Both the position numbers and the translations under genes were made by a program. A stretch of 64,000 nt of DNA from Obelidium mucronatum (Eukaryota; Chytridiomycota; Chytridiomycetes; Chytridiales; Chytriomycetaceae), in assembly GCA_025765595.1 (NCBI GenBank), contig JAIVFH010000067.1:124001-188000 (forward strand), read 5' to 3'. The notes under the pieces are model-generated. The model was given only the letters and a program-made list of their open reading frames with translations. It was not told where the DNA came from and ran no database searches. The number at the start of each line of letters is the position of its first letter. Within the stretch, counting starts at the first letter, position 1. Of the stretch, positions 1-11,020 are shown one piece after another.

Positions 1-780
1 TGCTTTCGATGCCGCCACTATCGACGAAAGTGCAGTCTCAACAAACCCACTTGCGATCGATGTGCCAGATTGGGCCACGTCTGCGAATACCCCCCTTTGC
101 CAATGAAGTCTACAACGCCAAGAGGAAGGAAAAAACACACAACCCCATCCGGCTTGCCATCTCCCGCTGCATCCTCTTCACCCGCAACTTGCGCTGTGGT
201 GCAGATGGACTCAGCAAACGCACCAGACCCGATTAGTCATCCACTTCAACAAGCACACAAGGGGTTGCACCAACCTCAGCCTTTGATTGAACAGTGCGCC
301 AAACTATTTGATACTTGCTTGCAAACGTTGGAAGAAAACAACTGGACCCCACGTGACAAATCGACTGTATGCAAGACGCCAAATCAATCTGTATTGAATC
401 ATGTCATCACTGTTTCAGAAACCTCTCTGATGGATGAGCAAGAAATAACTTCATGGGAATGTTGGAGTATACAGCATCCGGATTTAATTGCAACACTGGA
501 GGAATATTTCCTTGTTCTTAACGCCAGTACTCTTCACGGAGCCAATCTGCCAATTTTCTTTTCCTTTGATGGGGATCACTTTCTCAGCACCTTTTTTCAG
601 CAGCCTCCTTTTTTTCGATTGATTCAATGCGCCATGAGTGCTGTAAAACTGGGTTCCGACGCAGTTGCACGAAACTTTTATTCAAGGGCGAGAAAGGCCT
701 GTATTCGAGCCTTGAATCACAAACCAACATATTACGTAGTGCAAAGCTTATATACTCTTGTCTTGTTTATTCGATGTGAG

Positions 781-813
<33 letters not shown>

Positions 814-2275
814 GGAAAATTTGTGTCTATGTCTATGCTTTTATTTAATACTCCCTTTCCACACAGGGAGTGGACAACCCGATCTCGCCAAACCTTTCTT
901 GAAAACGGCTCTTGATCTCATCAAAGCACTTCGACTTGACATTGACCCGAATGACTCGCCATGGCTTTCCCATTTGAATTTGACGCCGCGACAGAAGGAA
1001 GACCGCAGGCGGACCTTCTGGTCTGTTTACTGGATCATGCTAATTGATCAAATCACCTCATCGCAATGCATCGAGTACCCAATCACGGCAGAAAAAATGA
1101 ACCCACCAACCACAGTAAACGATCCATACCCAATCTTCCAAGCCTGCTCCGTCCACATTGTCTGTGAACTCTTTGTAGTCATTATAGCAATCAAAAAACA
1201 CTACATGAATCCACCAAACACAATCGACGCATTGAAACAAGCTTCAGACACATACACGGCTCTACACTCTCAACTCTTGCATGTACATTCAAGAATCCCT
1301 TCCCCAATGCTTCTCTTATCCGAATCCGCTGAAACACTCACCGAGTCGGATTATGCCCGGTTTCGTGCCCAACGGGATTCGTGTAACGATGTTGCTGCTG
1401 AGAGCTTTATTTACAATACCCAAGTATTCGCTAGTATCTGCATCTTGAATCGTCCCGTCATGTACCTGGCGTCGCTGAAATCATGCCATCCATTCAACAG
1501 CAGCAGCAGCAGCAACAGTCTTCCAAACGACGACGACTCTAGATTCATTGCTACAGCAATAAACCAGTGCCTAGATGCAGCACACCGAATCATCCACCTT
1601 CTCTCCTTCTTTTTAGACTCAAAGAAATCAAAACAACCTCCTCTTGTCCCACTGCAGAACAGAGCCGCATACCCATTACTCGAAGCCATGATTATCCTTT
1701 GGTTTACATCCTGTCGCATGGATCCAAGCTGGTGGCGGGTTTTAGGACGGAAGGAACCGGATTGGGAGATGGACTTGCGGAATAAGATGATGAGTGTTGT
1801 ACGTTACATGAAATGCTTGGATGTTAACAATGGAAGCAGCAATCAGGAGCTTGGGGGTTGTGGTGTTGTGCCCCCGATTCTCTTGTGTATGGAAACAATG
1901 GTGACTGAGATTGATGCTTACAAACGGGATTGTTGTGCAACAACTGCTGCCACCGACATAACCGCCGCCGCCGCCACTACTACTACAAAAAATACTGCCA
2001 CTATTACTACTACTTCTTCAGTTACTACTGCTAATACAACCACTCCATCTTGTAATCCAACAGACACAGATCTGAAGATGATCACTTTACAGATGAAAGT
2101 GGTTTCCTTGGATGGAAGCAACCGAGACTCAGAAGACAGAGAACCGAAGGCGTTACTGGGTTTGCTGGGAATAGATGTGGGTGATGACCGTGGTAGTGGT
2201 TGTGTGGGGGATCGTGTGAGGTGGACAGGGCCAAGTGAAGAGAGTTGGCGAATATTTTGGAAATTGTATTCATAA
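1..2275 (+). CDS. Zn2Cys6 fungal transcription factor, copy 1 (5' partial)
   Basis: Probable nuclear DNA-binding transcription regulator. The window opens inside the gene: codon 1 of the window is the first Cys of a binuclear zinc cluster with spacing CX2CX6CX6CX2CX6C (residues 1-28), so the start codon lies upstream. Model: exons 1..775 and 867..2275; the donor GTGAGT at 776 precedes a 30-G run, and the acceptor CACAG ends at 866. Joined, 727 residues are visible. The second exon carries the middle homology region of fungal regulators (DSPWLSHLNLTPRQKEDRR near its start). The intron position matches the four paralogues downstream. A Thr/Ala-rich microsatellite insertion around 1930-2060 (ACT/GCC repeats) is absent from the paralogues. 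This is the most diverged member of the array. Target genes and ligand cannot be told from sequence. Confidence 0.85.
783..812. repeat. 30-nt poly-G tract inside intron
   Basis: An uninterrupted run of 30 G begins a few bases after the 5' splice site of the copy 1 regulator. In the transcript it would be a G30 tract next to the donor. Confidence 0.9.
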
Positions 2276-2372
2276 CATGACGGATATAAAAAAAGACGAA
2301 TGTATATAATTTTAGCTAATTTTAGTGGAATATCAAAAACTCTTTTATCACGGTTGTATTGTTACTGTAGGG

Positions 2373-3978
2373 ATGAAAGCGCCAAAGACACGCGCTACGC
2401 CAGGAACAGCGTGCGACCGCTGCTTCAAGTTCAAGAAACGATGTGTTCCAACCCCATACGGGTGTGATCGATGTGCTAGAAGTGGGAGTCCGTGCTCATT
2501 GGAGTCGGCGAGCCGATTGACGACTGGCTTATTGTGCATCTCTTCTTGACAAAGAATGGACCAAGTCCAATCTTTGACTCCGACCAGTTCTTAAAAGATT
2601 TTTTCAACGTACCGGCTTTTCTGCGACTTGTTGCTCTTGCTGTTTGCATCGCTCCTATATCGTTCGAGAAATCATTGGTCTACTACAAACGAGCGAGGAA
2701 AGCTGCTATTCGTGCCGTTAGCGAAACACCTACTCACCAGACCGTGCAGGCTCTTGTTGGATTGTATATATATCTTGGATGTGAGTATTGAATTCCAGCA
2801 GGCCACTGTCAATTAAGAATGCATCACAAACAGATAATGGTCAACCTACGCTGGTCGAACCTCTTTTGAAAATTGCAACTCATTTGATTCGAGCATTGCG
2901 GCTCGACATTGATCCTTATGATTCCCCATGGTTGTTCCACCTGAATTTGACGCCTCGCCAGAAAGAAGACCGCCGATGCGCATTCTGGTCGGCTTATTCT
3001 GAGATACTGTGGGACGCAGCTACTTCTCCTAAACTTGTGGATGTTCCTATAAATTCGAACAAGATGAAAGGCCGTTCGACTTTGTATGTGGGAGAGCAAC
3101 TGATATTTCCAGAAAACCCCTTTGTGCAGTCTTTATGTACGCTACACACTGTGGTTATTGCGATCAAAAAGGCTTTTGTTGTGGCACCAAAGGCAAGCGA
3201 CGAACTGATTGAATCAGAAAAAGTTGCGGAATTACAGTCGAGAATAATGCAAGAACAATCCCAACTACCGGTAGATTTTCTCGCACTGTCAGTATTACCA
3301 GACAATGGAACAGGGTTGGTTGTACTATTCAATTTTGTGCGTTTGGCGACAATCTGTCTGTTGAACCGTCCAAGACTGTTTCTATCTGGATTCAAATGTT
3401 TTAATCCCAAGTACCTGAGCACTACTGCGCAGTCAATCCTTGTTTCCTCAATTAATTAAAGCTTGGATGCAGCTCAATGTATTTTGAATCTGTTGAAATC
3501 CTTACTGGATCAAAACGATCCATTTCCCCAGCCTTTGGAAGCCATGCCAATGTTCGAAGCAATGATTGTGCTGTGGTATGCGTCCTGTCGGATGGACCCG
3601 ATTTGGTGGAGTGTTTTGGGTCGAAAGCGAATGGAGTGGGCCTTGCTTCGAGAACAGATGCAGGCCGTGGTGGATTATTTTGCTCTCGCAAAAAAACTTG
3701 ATTCAGTGGGTGGCGGAGCAATATATCCTTTAGTACAGTGCATGCGTGCAATGGTTCAAGAAATTGATGAGTATGAACAATGGGTGCCTGCGACCACAGA
3801 TGGAATCGAGGAAATCACTCTTGGAATGAAGGTTGTAGCATTGGACGAATCCGAATCTGTTTTGGAAATAAGAGAACCAAGAGCGTATATGGGGCTGCTT
3901 GGGATGCAAGTGGGGGGCATTCGATGGCCCGGTCGGAGCGAAGAGAGTTGGAGACTCTTTTGGAAGCTGCTTTCTTGA
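2373..3978 (+). pseudogene. Zn2Cys6 transcription factor, copy 2 (pseudogene)
   Basis: Paralogue of the intact copies at 14085 and 38996. It begins ATG at 2373 and keeps the whole zinc cluster (CDRCFKFKKRC then CDRCARSGSPC). About 283 bp present in copy 5 (39137-39419) are missing after position 2513, which shifts the frame straight after the zinc cluster. The rest resumes in another frame (from 2514), has the family intron (GT at 2781, acceptor ending 2833), and then meets a TAA at 3457-3459 where copies 3 and 5 read CAA. The C-terminal part after that stop (3460-3978) is otherwise clean and near-identical to copy 3. Two independent lesions make it non-functional as a full regulator. A truncated zinc-cluster peptide of about 59 residues could still be made. 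Confidence 0.88.
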
Positions 3979-4309
3979 TTCGTTCACTCCTTGTCAATAC
4001 AATTCTAACAGTCACTCTTCTTGTCCATTTGAATTACGGCTTAAACACGTCTACATTTCTTGGGATAGCGGCACTTTCGATTCCTGATGATCACGCTCGT
4101 GCGGGGTATGCCAGGTATGCCACAGTGCTAGAACACATGGAATCGCAAAGAAAATTCTGCCGTTTCTCAGGGGGTACTTATTCAGGTTTTTGTTTTGAAC
4201 TCTTGTTCAAATTTGTAAAACCATGCCCTCAAACACAATCTCTCCAACCCCTATCGTTCTAGAAGGCTGGGTGGCAGTCTGGTCACCCCAGTTCCAGACA
4301 TTCTTCTAC
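2373..4309 (+). repeat. Segmental duplication, left copy
   Basis: This span matches 14085..16307. The match covers the regulator and about 330 bp of downstream flank, including the first codons of the neighbouring WW gene. It ends abruptly at 4309 inside the first WW domain. Confidence 0.85.
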
Positions 4310-4360
4310 TTGTTTTTTCAGATTTGGACAGAGTTTGATGTGGTTTGGTCCAGCTTTTGA
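4223..4360 (+). pseudogene. Truncated 5' fragment of the WW-domain gene
   Basis: ATG at 4223 starts a reading frame nearly identical to the first 29 codons of the WW gene at 16221 (motif GWVAVWSPQFQTFFY). After 4309 the sequence becomes unrelated and stops at 4358-4360, giving a 45-residue product with half a WW domain. It was copied along with the regulator and is not a functional WW protein. Confidence 0.8.
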
Positions 4361-4774
4361 CAACATGCATTCCCTCCCAACAACCCTTGAGAATCACCAA
4401 CACAAAAGTTCAGATATATATCCTTCTTTATTGAATATTCAAACCATCGATAATCTCACATCAAAATGGTCCCACAAAGCAGTCACCATCGGAGATGGAT
4501 AGATCAATAATAAACGCGAAAAATCTGTCTTTATATTGCGGTTTTTATAGAGAATTAGCGCAATAGCGCATCGCAATAAAAATATTGTTATCAGTCAACT
4601 ACAAAAAAAAATACTTAGTGGGGTTTGAAGTACTACTGCGCTATTGAGTTAACATTAATTTTTAAGTTTATAATAAATTAAAAATAAAATGAAATAAGCA
4701 AGCAAGTGGCATTATGCCCTTAGACAAAAAGAAAAGTATATCTCTTAAAAATTTTCAATACTAAATTTATTTTA
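4361..4774. other. AT-rich intergenic stretch, no gene seen
   Basis: This stretch is AT-rich with no coding signature. It separates the duplication breakpoint from the transposase remnant and probably holds the decayed end of that transposon. Confidence 0.5.
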
Positions 4775-5161
4775 CTACCCTACATCTAAGGATACTGCTG
4801 TTGGTTCTTGAAGGTGTACATTGTTGTACTGTGAATAATAACCTTGATGATATTCCAGAGGTAGGAGTGATCCATTTGTCCAGGGTTGAAGGATTCTGGA
4901 TGTGTGGTTGATTGCGGTGCAGCACTTTGCAAATCCAAAGGAATGCTCAACTACCACGCGTTTGATGGCGTGTATGTGGTTATAGGCACACTTGAAGGGG
5001 GTCAGTGGCGTTCTGGCAGTAGATTTGAAGGGCACAATCAGGCTGAGGGCTCGTCTGCAAGGACCCACATAGCCCTGATCAGCCAGCACCAACTCGCTTG
5101 GATCCAATTGAGGATTATCACAGGCGTACATGGTCATGTTATGGATGCATCCTTTGAACAT
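4775..5161 (-). pseudogene. PIF/Harbinger-type DDE transposase remnant 1
   Basis: C-terminal part of a DDE_Tnp_4-family transposase. Visible blocks are a [CG]-x-H[ND]MTM stretch, LADQGYVGP, IVPFK and the terminal VVEHSFGFAK motif typical of Harbinger-like nucleases. The upstream catalytic half is not in an open frame: residual similarity continues to about 5313 but with stops. A second remnant of the same family lies at 12535-12831. No terminal inverted repeats could be fixed. Not expected to be active. Confidence 0.7.
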
Positions 5162-5319
5162 CTGTTACTTCAGTCAGAACTGTTGATGTTTGACAGCATT
5201 TCCCCCATCCAGCAGATGTTACCGCAATTGTCTGTATGCAATGCCTCTGATACTTGCCAGAGAAGAACCTTCTCTGTTTGCGATGGGGTTGCCTCTGGAT
5301 ATAAACCTAAGAAAAACTA

Positions 5320-6001
5320 AGTGAATAACAAATTCAGAATGATAAAATAAAGAAATAAGTAAAATAGAATGATTCAAGGGTGAGGCGGTGGCGTAAGTCA
5401 AATGACACATCTGTGATGTCATTTGCATCACACCAGCAATCATCGCACACCTCCTCCAGTTTGTTGATGACACTTCCCAAAGAAATAATACCCTTTTTAA
5501 TTTTTCCAGCAAGGGATCCATAGGATTTGCGGTTTTATATTCAGCTGCAAACTCTGAAAACAGTCAAACAAGCACTTGCGGGTCTTGATTGGTGTATTTC
5601 TGCCGCAGTACTTCAGGAACAACTCCTCCAGCGTCTCTTGATCCAATTCAGTTGCAAACCCATGACATTTTTTATTCTACTGATTACTTACCTCTCTTGT
5701 AATTACAACTGATATATGGTGATGGAATATTCTAATGAATTGTTTAAATGGAATTTATTTGAAGTCTAATAAAAGAAACATGTAGAAATGAAACACCCCC
5801 ACCCAACATCATGTCAGGATCCAAAACGCAAAAAAGCCTATCACTTCAAAGTCAGCCAGCAGCCTGTATTTGATGACGTTATTCCGCTCTTTCAGTCTCC
5901 ACATAAGAAGCAGCTAATGGGGACATGGTAAGCAACATAGACAACCATCACCTTTCCACCATGTACAAACACTTACCTTTGCAAATCATAAATAGGTTCC
6001 G
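5320..6001 (+). other. Decayed transposon flank with one coding-looking exon
   Basis: Mostly AT-rich. From ATG at 5788 to about 5928 there is a short basic frame (KRKKAYHFKV, then QSPHKKQLMG) ending at a possible donor GTAAGC. With the Lys-rich/acidic remnant at 10404-10681 it may be the second gene of the Harbinger-like element, split by the gypsy insertion; this is inference. No identity can be assigned. Confidence 0.35.
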
Positions 6002-6220
6002 CAAAACACGCACTCCAAGCCCTCTGGGTCTGCTGATGTTGCCGCTGCTGATGTCAAGTCTGGCAAGCCCACCCACGAGGAACGTCAGCGCCGCAAGGAT
6101 AAAGGTCTTTGCGCTTACTGTGGTCAAGACGGTTGCAAGGGTGCTTCTGACACCAAAGCTTGCCCCCTCTTGGTTGCAAAAAATGCTCGGAGCGCCCAGG
6201 GAACGGGTGCTCAGGCGTAA
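6002..6220 (+). pseudogene. Gag C-terminal fragment (gypsy element)
   Basis: A frame ending TAA at 6218-6220 carries a nucleocapsid-like cysteine cluster (CAYCGQDGCKGASDTKAC). The usual His of a CX2CX4HX4C knuckle is not in place, so it is either a variant or a degraded knuckle. Pol begins in the -1 frame relative to it and overlaps it, as in elements that use a -1 frameshift to make Gag-Pol. The capsid part of Gag is missing. Confidence 0.6.
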
Positions 6221-8886
6221 ACTCCCCGCCCAGTTTGGCGATGCAAACTGTCAACCTTTCCGTTCCCTCATCATCGGATTCCAAGATTGTGCTTCCATGT
6301 ACACTTGTTGTCGGGGAAAAATTTTCTTCTTCATCTCCAAACCTTACCAAGCCCTTTTCTTTGGGTGCCTTCGTGGATAGTGGGTGTTCGGCTTTCGGCC
6401 TTATTTCCTTAGATTTCGCTCTAAGAAATAAAATACCTGTTATTCCTTCCTCCACTTTGTACAATGTTAATTTAGCAGATGGTTCGCGCTCTCGCTCCAT
6501 TACTAAACAAACAGTACCTTTAATTTGTCGAATTGGTTCTCATACCGAAACGATGTCTCTTCTTGTCGCGGATATTTCTTGTCCGCTTATTTTAGGTCTT
6601 CCATGGCTTTGCCTTCACAACCCTCGCGTTAATTGGCGTCACATGTTGGTCACGTTCTCCAATGGGGCTTGCCTGTCAGCTGACCACGTGCCCCCTGAGG
6701 CTTTTACGGCCTTGCCTTATTCCCCTCCAGACGATCCAGCTGTCAAGGATCTGGAGGTTTCTACCGCTTCTGTTTCAATCCCGACGGAAAATCCACCAGC
6801 GAGTTCTACACCGGATGTTGAGTTGCTTAATACCACTGCGTTCTTTGGCATTGCCAAGAAACACGGGCTTACTATCTTTGCCGCTCGAATGGATGTCACT
6901 TCTTCCAAAGATGATGACACTCCCCCTGTGTCAATTTCAGCTGTGATTAATACAAAGGACTATCAGGAGTCTGCTATCGATTCTGACGATAGAGGAGTGC
7001 CTTTACGCTACAAGCAGTACTCGGACGTGTTTGCACCCAAGTCTGAGACTCCTCGGCCGCTTCCACCTCATCGCCCTTACGACTTGCCTATCGAGATCGT
7101 TAAGAATGAAGATGGAACTTCGGCAAAACTACCGCCGGCTGGGAAAATTTATCCACTGAGCCCAGCCGAAGAAAAAGTTCTCCAGGAATATCTTACTAAT
7201 GCCTTGGCTAGAGGCTGGATATCTCCCTCTACCTCTCCGGTCGCCGCCCCTTGCTTCTTTGTCAAGAAACCAAATGGTGGCTTCCGCCTTTGCATTGACT
7301 ATCGTGCCATCAACAACATTGTAGTCAAGAACAAGTTTCCGCTACCGCTGTTCACGGATCTTGCGGGAAAATTATCCAAGGCTAAAATTTTCACTCACTT
7401 GGATCTCCCGGACGCGTACCACTTACTAAGAATACGCTCTGGTGACGAATGGAAAACTGCATTTCGCTGCAAGTTTGGCCATTTCCAGTATAATGTGGTT
7501 AGTTTCGGTCTAACCAACGCTCCAGCTGCCTTCCAGTACTTCATGAATGACATTTTTTCGGACTTACTGGGCGTGTTTGTCATCGTTTATTTGGATGACA
7601 TTCTAATCTTTTCCGAAGATGAAGAATTACACGAACGTCACGTTAAGGAAGTCTTGGAGCGCTTGCAAAAACACAACTTGGTAGTTAATCCTGCCAAATG
7701 CGCTTTCCATACCAGTTCTAAGGAATTCCTGGGCCATATCTTCTCTGCCGATGGTGTCAAGATGGATCCTGCAAAGGTTGCTACCGTTTCCAGTTGGCCG
7801 GTACCTCAGTCTGTCAAGGACGTGCAAATTTTTCTTGGATTTGCAAATTTTTACCGCCAATTTATTACCGGCTACTCCGATATTGTGCTACCGCTCACAA
7901 GCCTAACGCGTAAGGAAGCCAAAATTAGACCCTTTCCATGGTCCGAAGCCGCGGCATCAGCTTTTGAAAACCTTAAACATGCCTTCTCCACCGCTCCGGT
8001 CCTGATTCACTTCGATCCCAGTCGTACCGTGTATGTGGAAACTGATTGCTCAGATTTTGCAGTGGGCGCAATTTTATCCCAGTTCGGTTCGGATGGAAGG
8101 TTACACCCTGTTGCCTTTCATTCCCGCAAGTTAATTCCAGCGGAAATCAACTACGATACTCACGACAAGGAACTGCTTGCCATCGTAGACGCGTTCGCAG
8201 CTTGGAGACATTACCTAATAGCCGTTGAGCCCTCAGACCCGATCATTGTTTTCTCTGATCATGATCGCCTTCAAAACTTCACTGCCGTTCAGCAACTTAC
8301 CCTTCGCCAATATAGGTGGATGACTAAGTTGTCGGAATTTAGTTTTAAAATTTTTCATCGCCCTGGCCGACTTTCCGGAAAACCAAACGCGCTGTCCCGC
8401 CGCCCTGACTACGTCACTCAGCAAGGCGATGAGCTGCATAAACAAAACTTTATTCAGCTATTCCAACGTGTGGATATTGATGACATTACTATTGTCAATT
8501 CGGACAAAAGCTGGATCGATCGCGTCACCCTCCCTACTTCCAAGTCCGCTCTGTACGCCTTACACAAGAAGCGCAAGTTACACATTATCTTCACTGAATC
8601 CAACGGGCTCATCTTTCGTGACGAACTTATTTACCTTCCAACTGAGGAGCTTCAACTTGAAGTTTTCCGTCAACGTCACTGTGCTCCCGCTGCTGGCCAC
8701 TTTGGTGTTGCTAAAACAGTTGAGTTAATCTCTCGTGATTACTGGTTTCCGCGCATGCGGCGTGTAGTTCAGCGTTTCATCGTGTCAGCGTTCTCGTCCT
8801 TCTCGCCATGCTCCATTTGGCCTTCTCCAACCCTTACCGGTTCCTTCCAAACCATGGATGGATATCTCTATGGATTGGATTACTGA
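6160..8886 (+). pseudogene. Pol part 1: protease, RT, RNase H, integrase zinc-binding head
   Basis: Retroviral-type aspartic protease with FVDSGCSAF and the flap-side motif LILGLPWL (about codons 65-150). RT follows with the catalytic Asp of HLDLPDAY and the YLDD box. RNase H begins at VETDCSDFAVGA. The integrase head keeps its HH pair (RQRHC then GHFG), but the frame is lost near 8781. About 8 bp appear to be missing there, which removes the first Cys of the CC pair and shifts translation into a short tail that stops at 8886. The downstream integrase continues in another frame. Function of the assembled Pol is therefore unlikely. Confidence 0.85.
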
Positions 8887-10033
8887 CTTGCCTATTAGTC
8901 AAGGTTTTGATGCCTTACTTGTGGTAAAAGATCGGCTTACCAAGCAAGCCCATTTTATTCCTACGGTAAAAACTTCTACAGGTGCTGATACTGCAGACAT
9001 CTACATTCGGGAAGTTTTTAGACTTCACGGTGCTTCCAGATCCATTGTATCCGATCGCGACCCGCGTTTTACTGGTGGTTTCTGGCAACGTTTTATGGAA
9101 CTCCTAAACGTTAAACTTAACATTTCTACCGCTTTTCACCCTCAAACTGATGGATCTACTGAGGTCCTCAACCAAGTCATTGAGCAATACCTACGCGTTT
9201 ACTGTAACTACCAGCAAGACGATTGGGTATCCAAATTACCGCTTTGCGAATTTGCCTACAACGATTCTTTGGTAACCACTACTGGTCATACACCGTTCTT
9301 CGCAAACTCTGGTCACAATCCAATTTTTGACCCCTCTATTATTCGTGAATCCTCTGTTCCTGACGCTGAAGATCGCCTCGCGTCTATGAAAACAATTCTT
9401 GAAGACCTTCGTGCGAACTTAAAGTTTGCCCAGGAAGGTTACACCACACAAGCCAACAAATCTCGGTTACCGGTTCCGGAAATTAAACCCGGAGACTTGG
9501 TTTTCTTGGATTGTCGCAATATCAAGACTAATCGTCCTTCTGAAAAGATTGATGATAAGAAACTTGGTCCTTTTAAAGTCAAGCGCGTCATCAACCCAGT
9601 CGCCTTTGAGCTTGCCTTACCTTCAACCATGCGTATTCATCCAGTATTCCACGCGTCTTTGCTGCATCCCAAGACTAAGAATATTGTCACCGCGTTTACC
9701 CAACCTCCGCCTCCGCCAGTTATCGTGGACAACACTGAAGAATGGGAAGTTCAAGAAATCTTGGATTCTCGTGTTTTCTACAACAAACTTCAATATTTGG
9801 TACACTGGATGGGTTATTCTAACTCTGATCGCTCTTGGGAACCTGCTGCCAATGTTTCGGGTGCTGCTGAGTTGGTTTCTGAATTCCATGCCAAATATCC
9901 CGATAAGCCTGGTCCTGGTGCGAGTGCTGCTTATAAGTACATTTCTTTATACTTCCGTAGCTTAGTGGTCATTAAGCGCGTCTCTTACGGTGGAAACCCG
10001 GGTTCGTTCCCCGCTAGTAACATTTTACTTTAA
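8858..10033 (+). pseudogene. Pol part 2: integrase core and chromodomain
   Basis: The integrase DDE core is readable: Asp in DWITDLP, Asp in SDRDPRF, Glu in STEVLNQVIEQ. It is followed by the chromoviral C-terminal domain and a chromodomain (EEWEVQEILDSR, VHWMGYSNSDRSWEP). In-frame coding resumes from about 8782. The stop at 10031-10033 lies about 118 bp inside the 3' LTR, so the last residues are LTR-encoded. Confidence 0.85.
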
Positions 10034-10403
10034 GTTTCTATTTTTGTATTTGTCATCTTTGATTTGTCACTTTACTAAGTTTTTCTGTTTCATTTTGTGA
10101 TATCATTCTTGATTTCACATATTATTGTGCTATCACTCTTGCTATCACAATTTCTGTTTGATTTTCAGTTTGTTTTCTGTTTTGAACTTTTGTTATTTGT
10201 AATTCCAGAACTTGCATAAATAGCAAGCTTTCTGCTCTGAGTTTTAGTTCAGTTTCAATACATTCTGTGTTAGTCTTCAGTTTTGTAACTCTTCAATCCC
10301 GTCTCTCGTGACCTCAAGCCGTTATTGGACAAGCCCTCGTGCCCCCTAAGCCCTCGTGCCTTCAAGAACCCTTAAGTCCTTTATTGACTGTCTGGTTCTA
10401 ACA
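9916..10403 (+). repeat. 3' LTR of the gypsy element
   Basis: Matches the solo LTR at 44466-44922, ending in ..TCTAACA at 10403. The 5' edge is placed at about 9916 by alignment to the solo copy and is the less certain end. It contains a TATA-like CATAAATAG motif near 10216 and a tRNA-like block near its start. Confidence 0.75.
9953..10018 (+). other. tRNA-like block (Pol III A/B boxes) inside the LTR
   Basis: TAGCTTAGTGG (9958-9968) fits the tRNA D-arm/A-box. GGTTCGTTCC (10001-10010) fits a B-box/T-loop, at tRNA-like spacing. A T-arm can be partly paired but no 7-bp acceptor stem is present, so it is tRNA-derived or tRNA-mimicking, not a tRNA gene. The solo LTR keeps the A-box but has a degraded B-box. 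Confidence 0.5.
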
Positions 10404-10681
10404 AAAACAGTGCCCAGATCTTTTGCCAGAGTGTGGCTGTAGTGTCCAATGCTGGGGTTTCATTTGACGCAGTGGAGTCCATGAAGCTCTAGAAGACTGA
10501 CAGTTTGAAGGTGGCTGCAAATAAGAAGAAGTTAGCAAAGTAAAAGGAAAAGAAGAAGAAAGCAGTGAAGAATGTGTCAAAAAAGAAGGTAGTTGTTGAG
10601 GGGTGTAAGGGGGAAGATGAGGATGATGAGGATGAGGATGAGGAGGAGGAGGAGGAGGAGGAGGAGGATGAGACTTTATGA
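10404..10681 (+). pseudogene. Lys-rich/acidic-tail coding remnant
   Basis: Starting right after the LTR, one frame reads as a protein tail with two in-frame stops. A Lys-rich stretch (LKVAANKKKLAK, KEKKKKAVKNVSKKK) is followed by a Glu/Asp run from GAG/GAT repeats and a stop at 10679-10681. The family is not recognised. It may be the interrupted end of the gene entered by the gypsy element. Confidence 0.35.
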
Positions 10682-10920
10682 ATGGAATGTAGGAGGAAAA
10701 TGGTTTGTTACCTTAGCGGCGGTAGCAGCGGTGATTTTGGACATTTGTTGTTCTTTTTTTTTGGTTTGTTTTTGCTATCGATAAAATTCAATGTTTTGCA
10801 AAAGGTTATCGTGGACTTATCACAAAATAAAGGGATTATGATAATTCACTATATTTAACTTTATTTATTGATAAAATTACCGAGGATTACCAATATTTAT
10901 GGTAAACCTGTAATTTTCTG

Positions 10921-11020
10921 TGGTCCGTACGCCCCTTCAAAATTTCACAAAACACAAAAAAGCAACTGACCAATCAAAAACCGACCAATCAGAAACCAAC
11001 CAATCAGAAAAATGTCAAAA
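10921..11020 (+). repeat. Left terminal inverted repeat of the foldback element
   Basis: About 100 bp, pairing with 12105-12205 with few mismatches. It includes a short tandem run of CCAATCAGAA-type decamers. Confidence 0.8.

Larger units (their letters stand above)
6002..10403 (+). mobile_element. Ty3/gypsy chromovirus, 5'-truncated, with 3' LTR
   Basis: Order visible: end of gag, protease, reverse transcriptase, RNase H, integrase, chromodomain, 3' LTR. This is the canonical Ty3/gypsy (chromovirus) order. No 5' LTR is found: the LTR's distinctive middle (CATAAATAGCAAGCTTTC) does not occur before 6002, so the copy is truncated at its 5' end. The integrase region carries a net frameshift. 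A solo LTR of the same family sits at 44466-44922. Confidence 0.88.

Noticed and set aside
70..915. Poly-glycine protein extension read through the G30 tract
   Set aside because: The run lies in an intron with good GT-AG sites; splicing joins frames that match the paralogues.
4886..5320. Plus-strand protein overlapping the Harbinger remnant
   Set aside because: Antisense shadow of the transposase remnant with no recognisable motif.
9953..10018. A genuine tRNA gene
   Set aside because: No acceptor stem pairs and the anticodon arm is poor; it lies in an LTR and its solo counterpart lacks the B-box.
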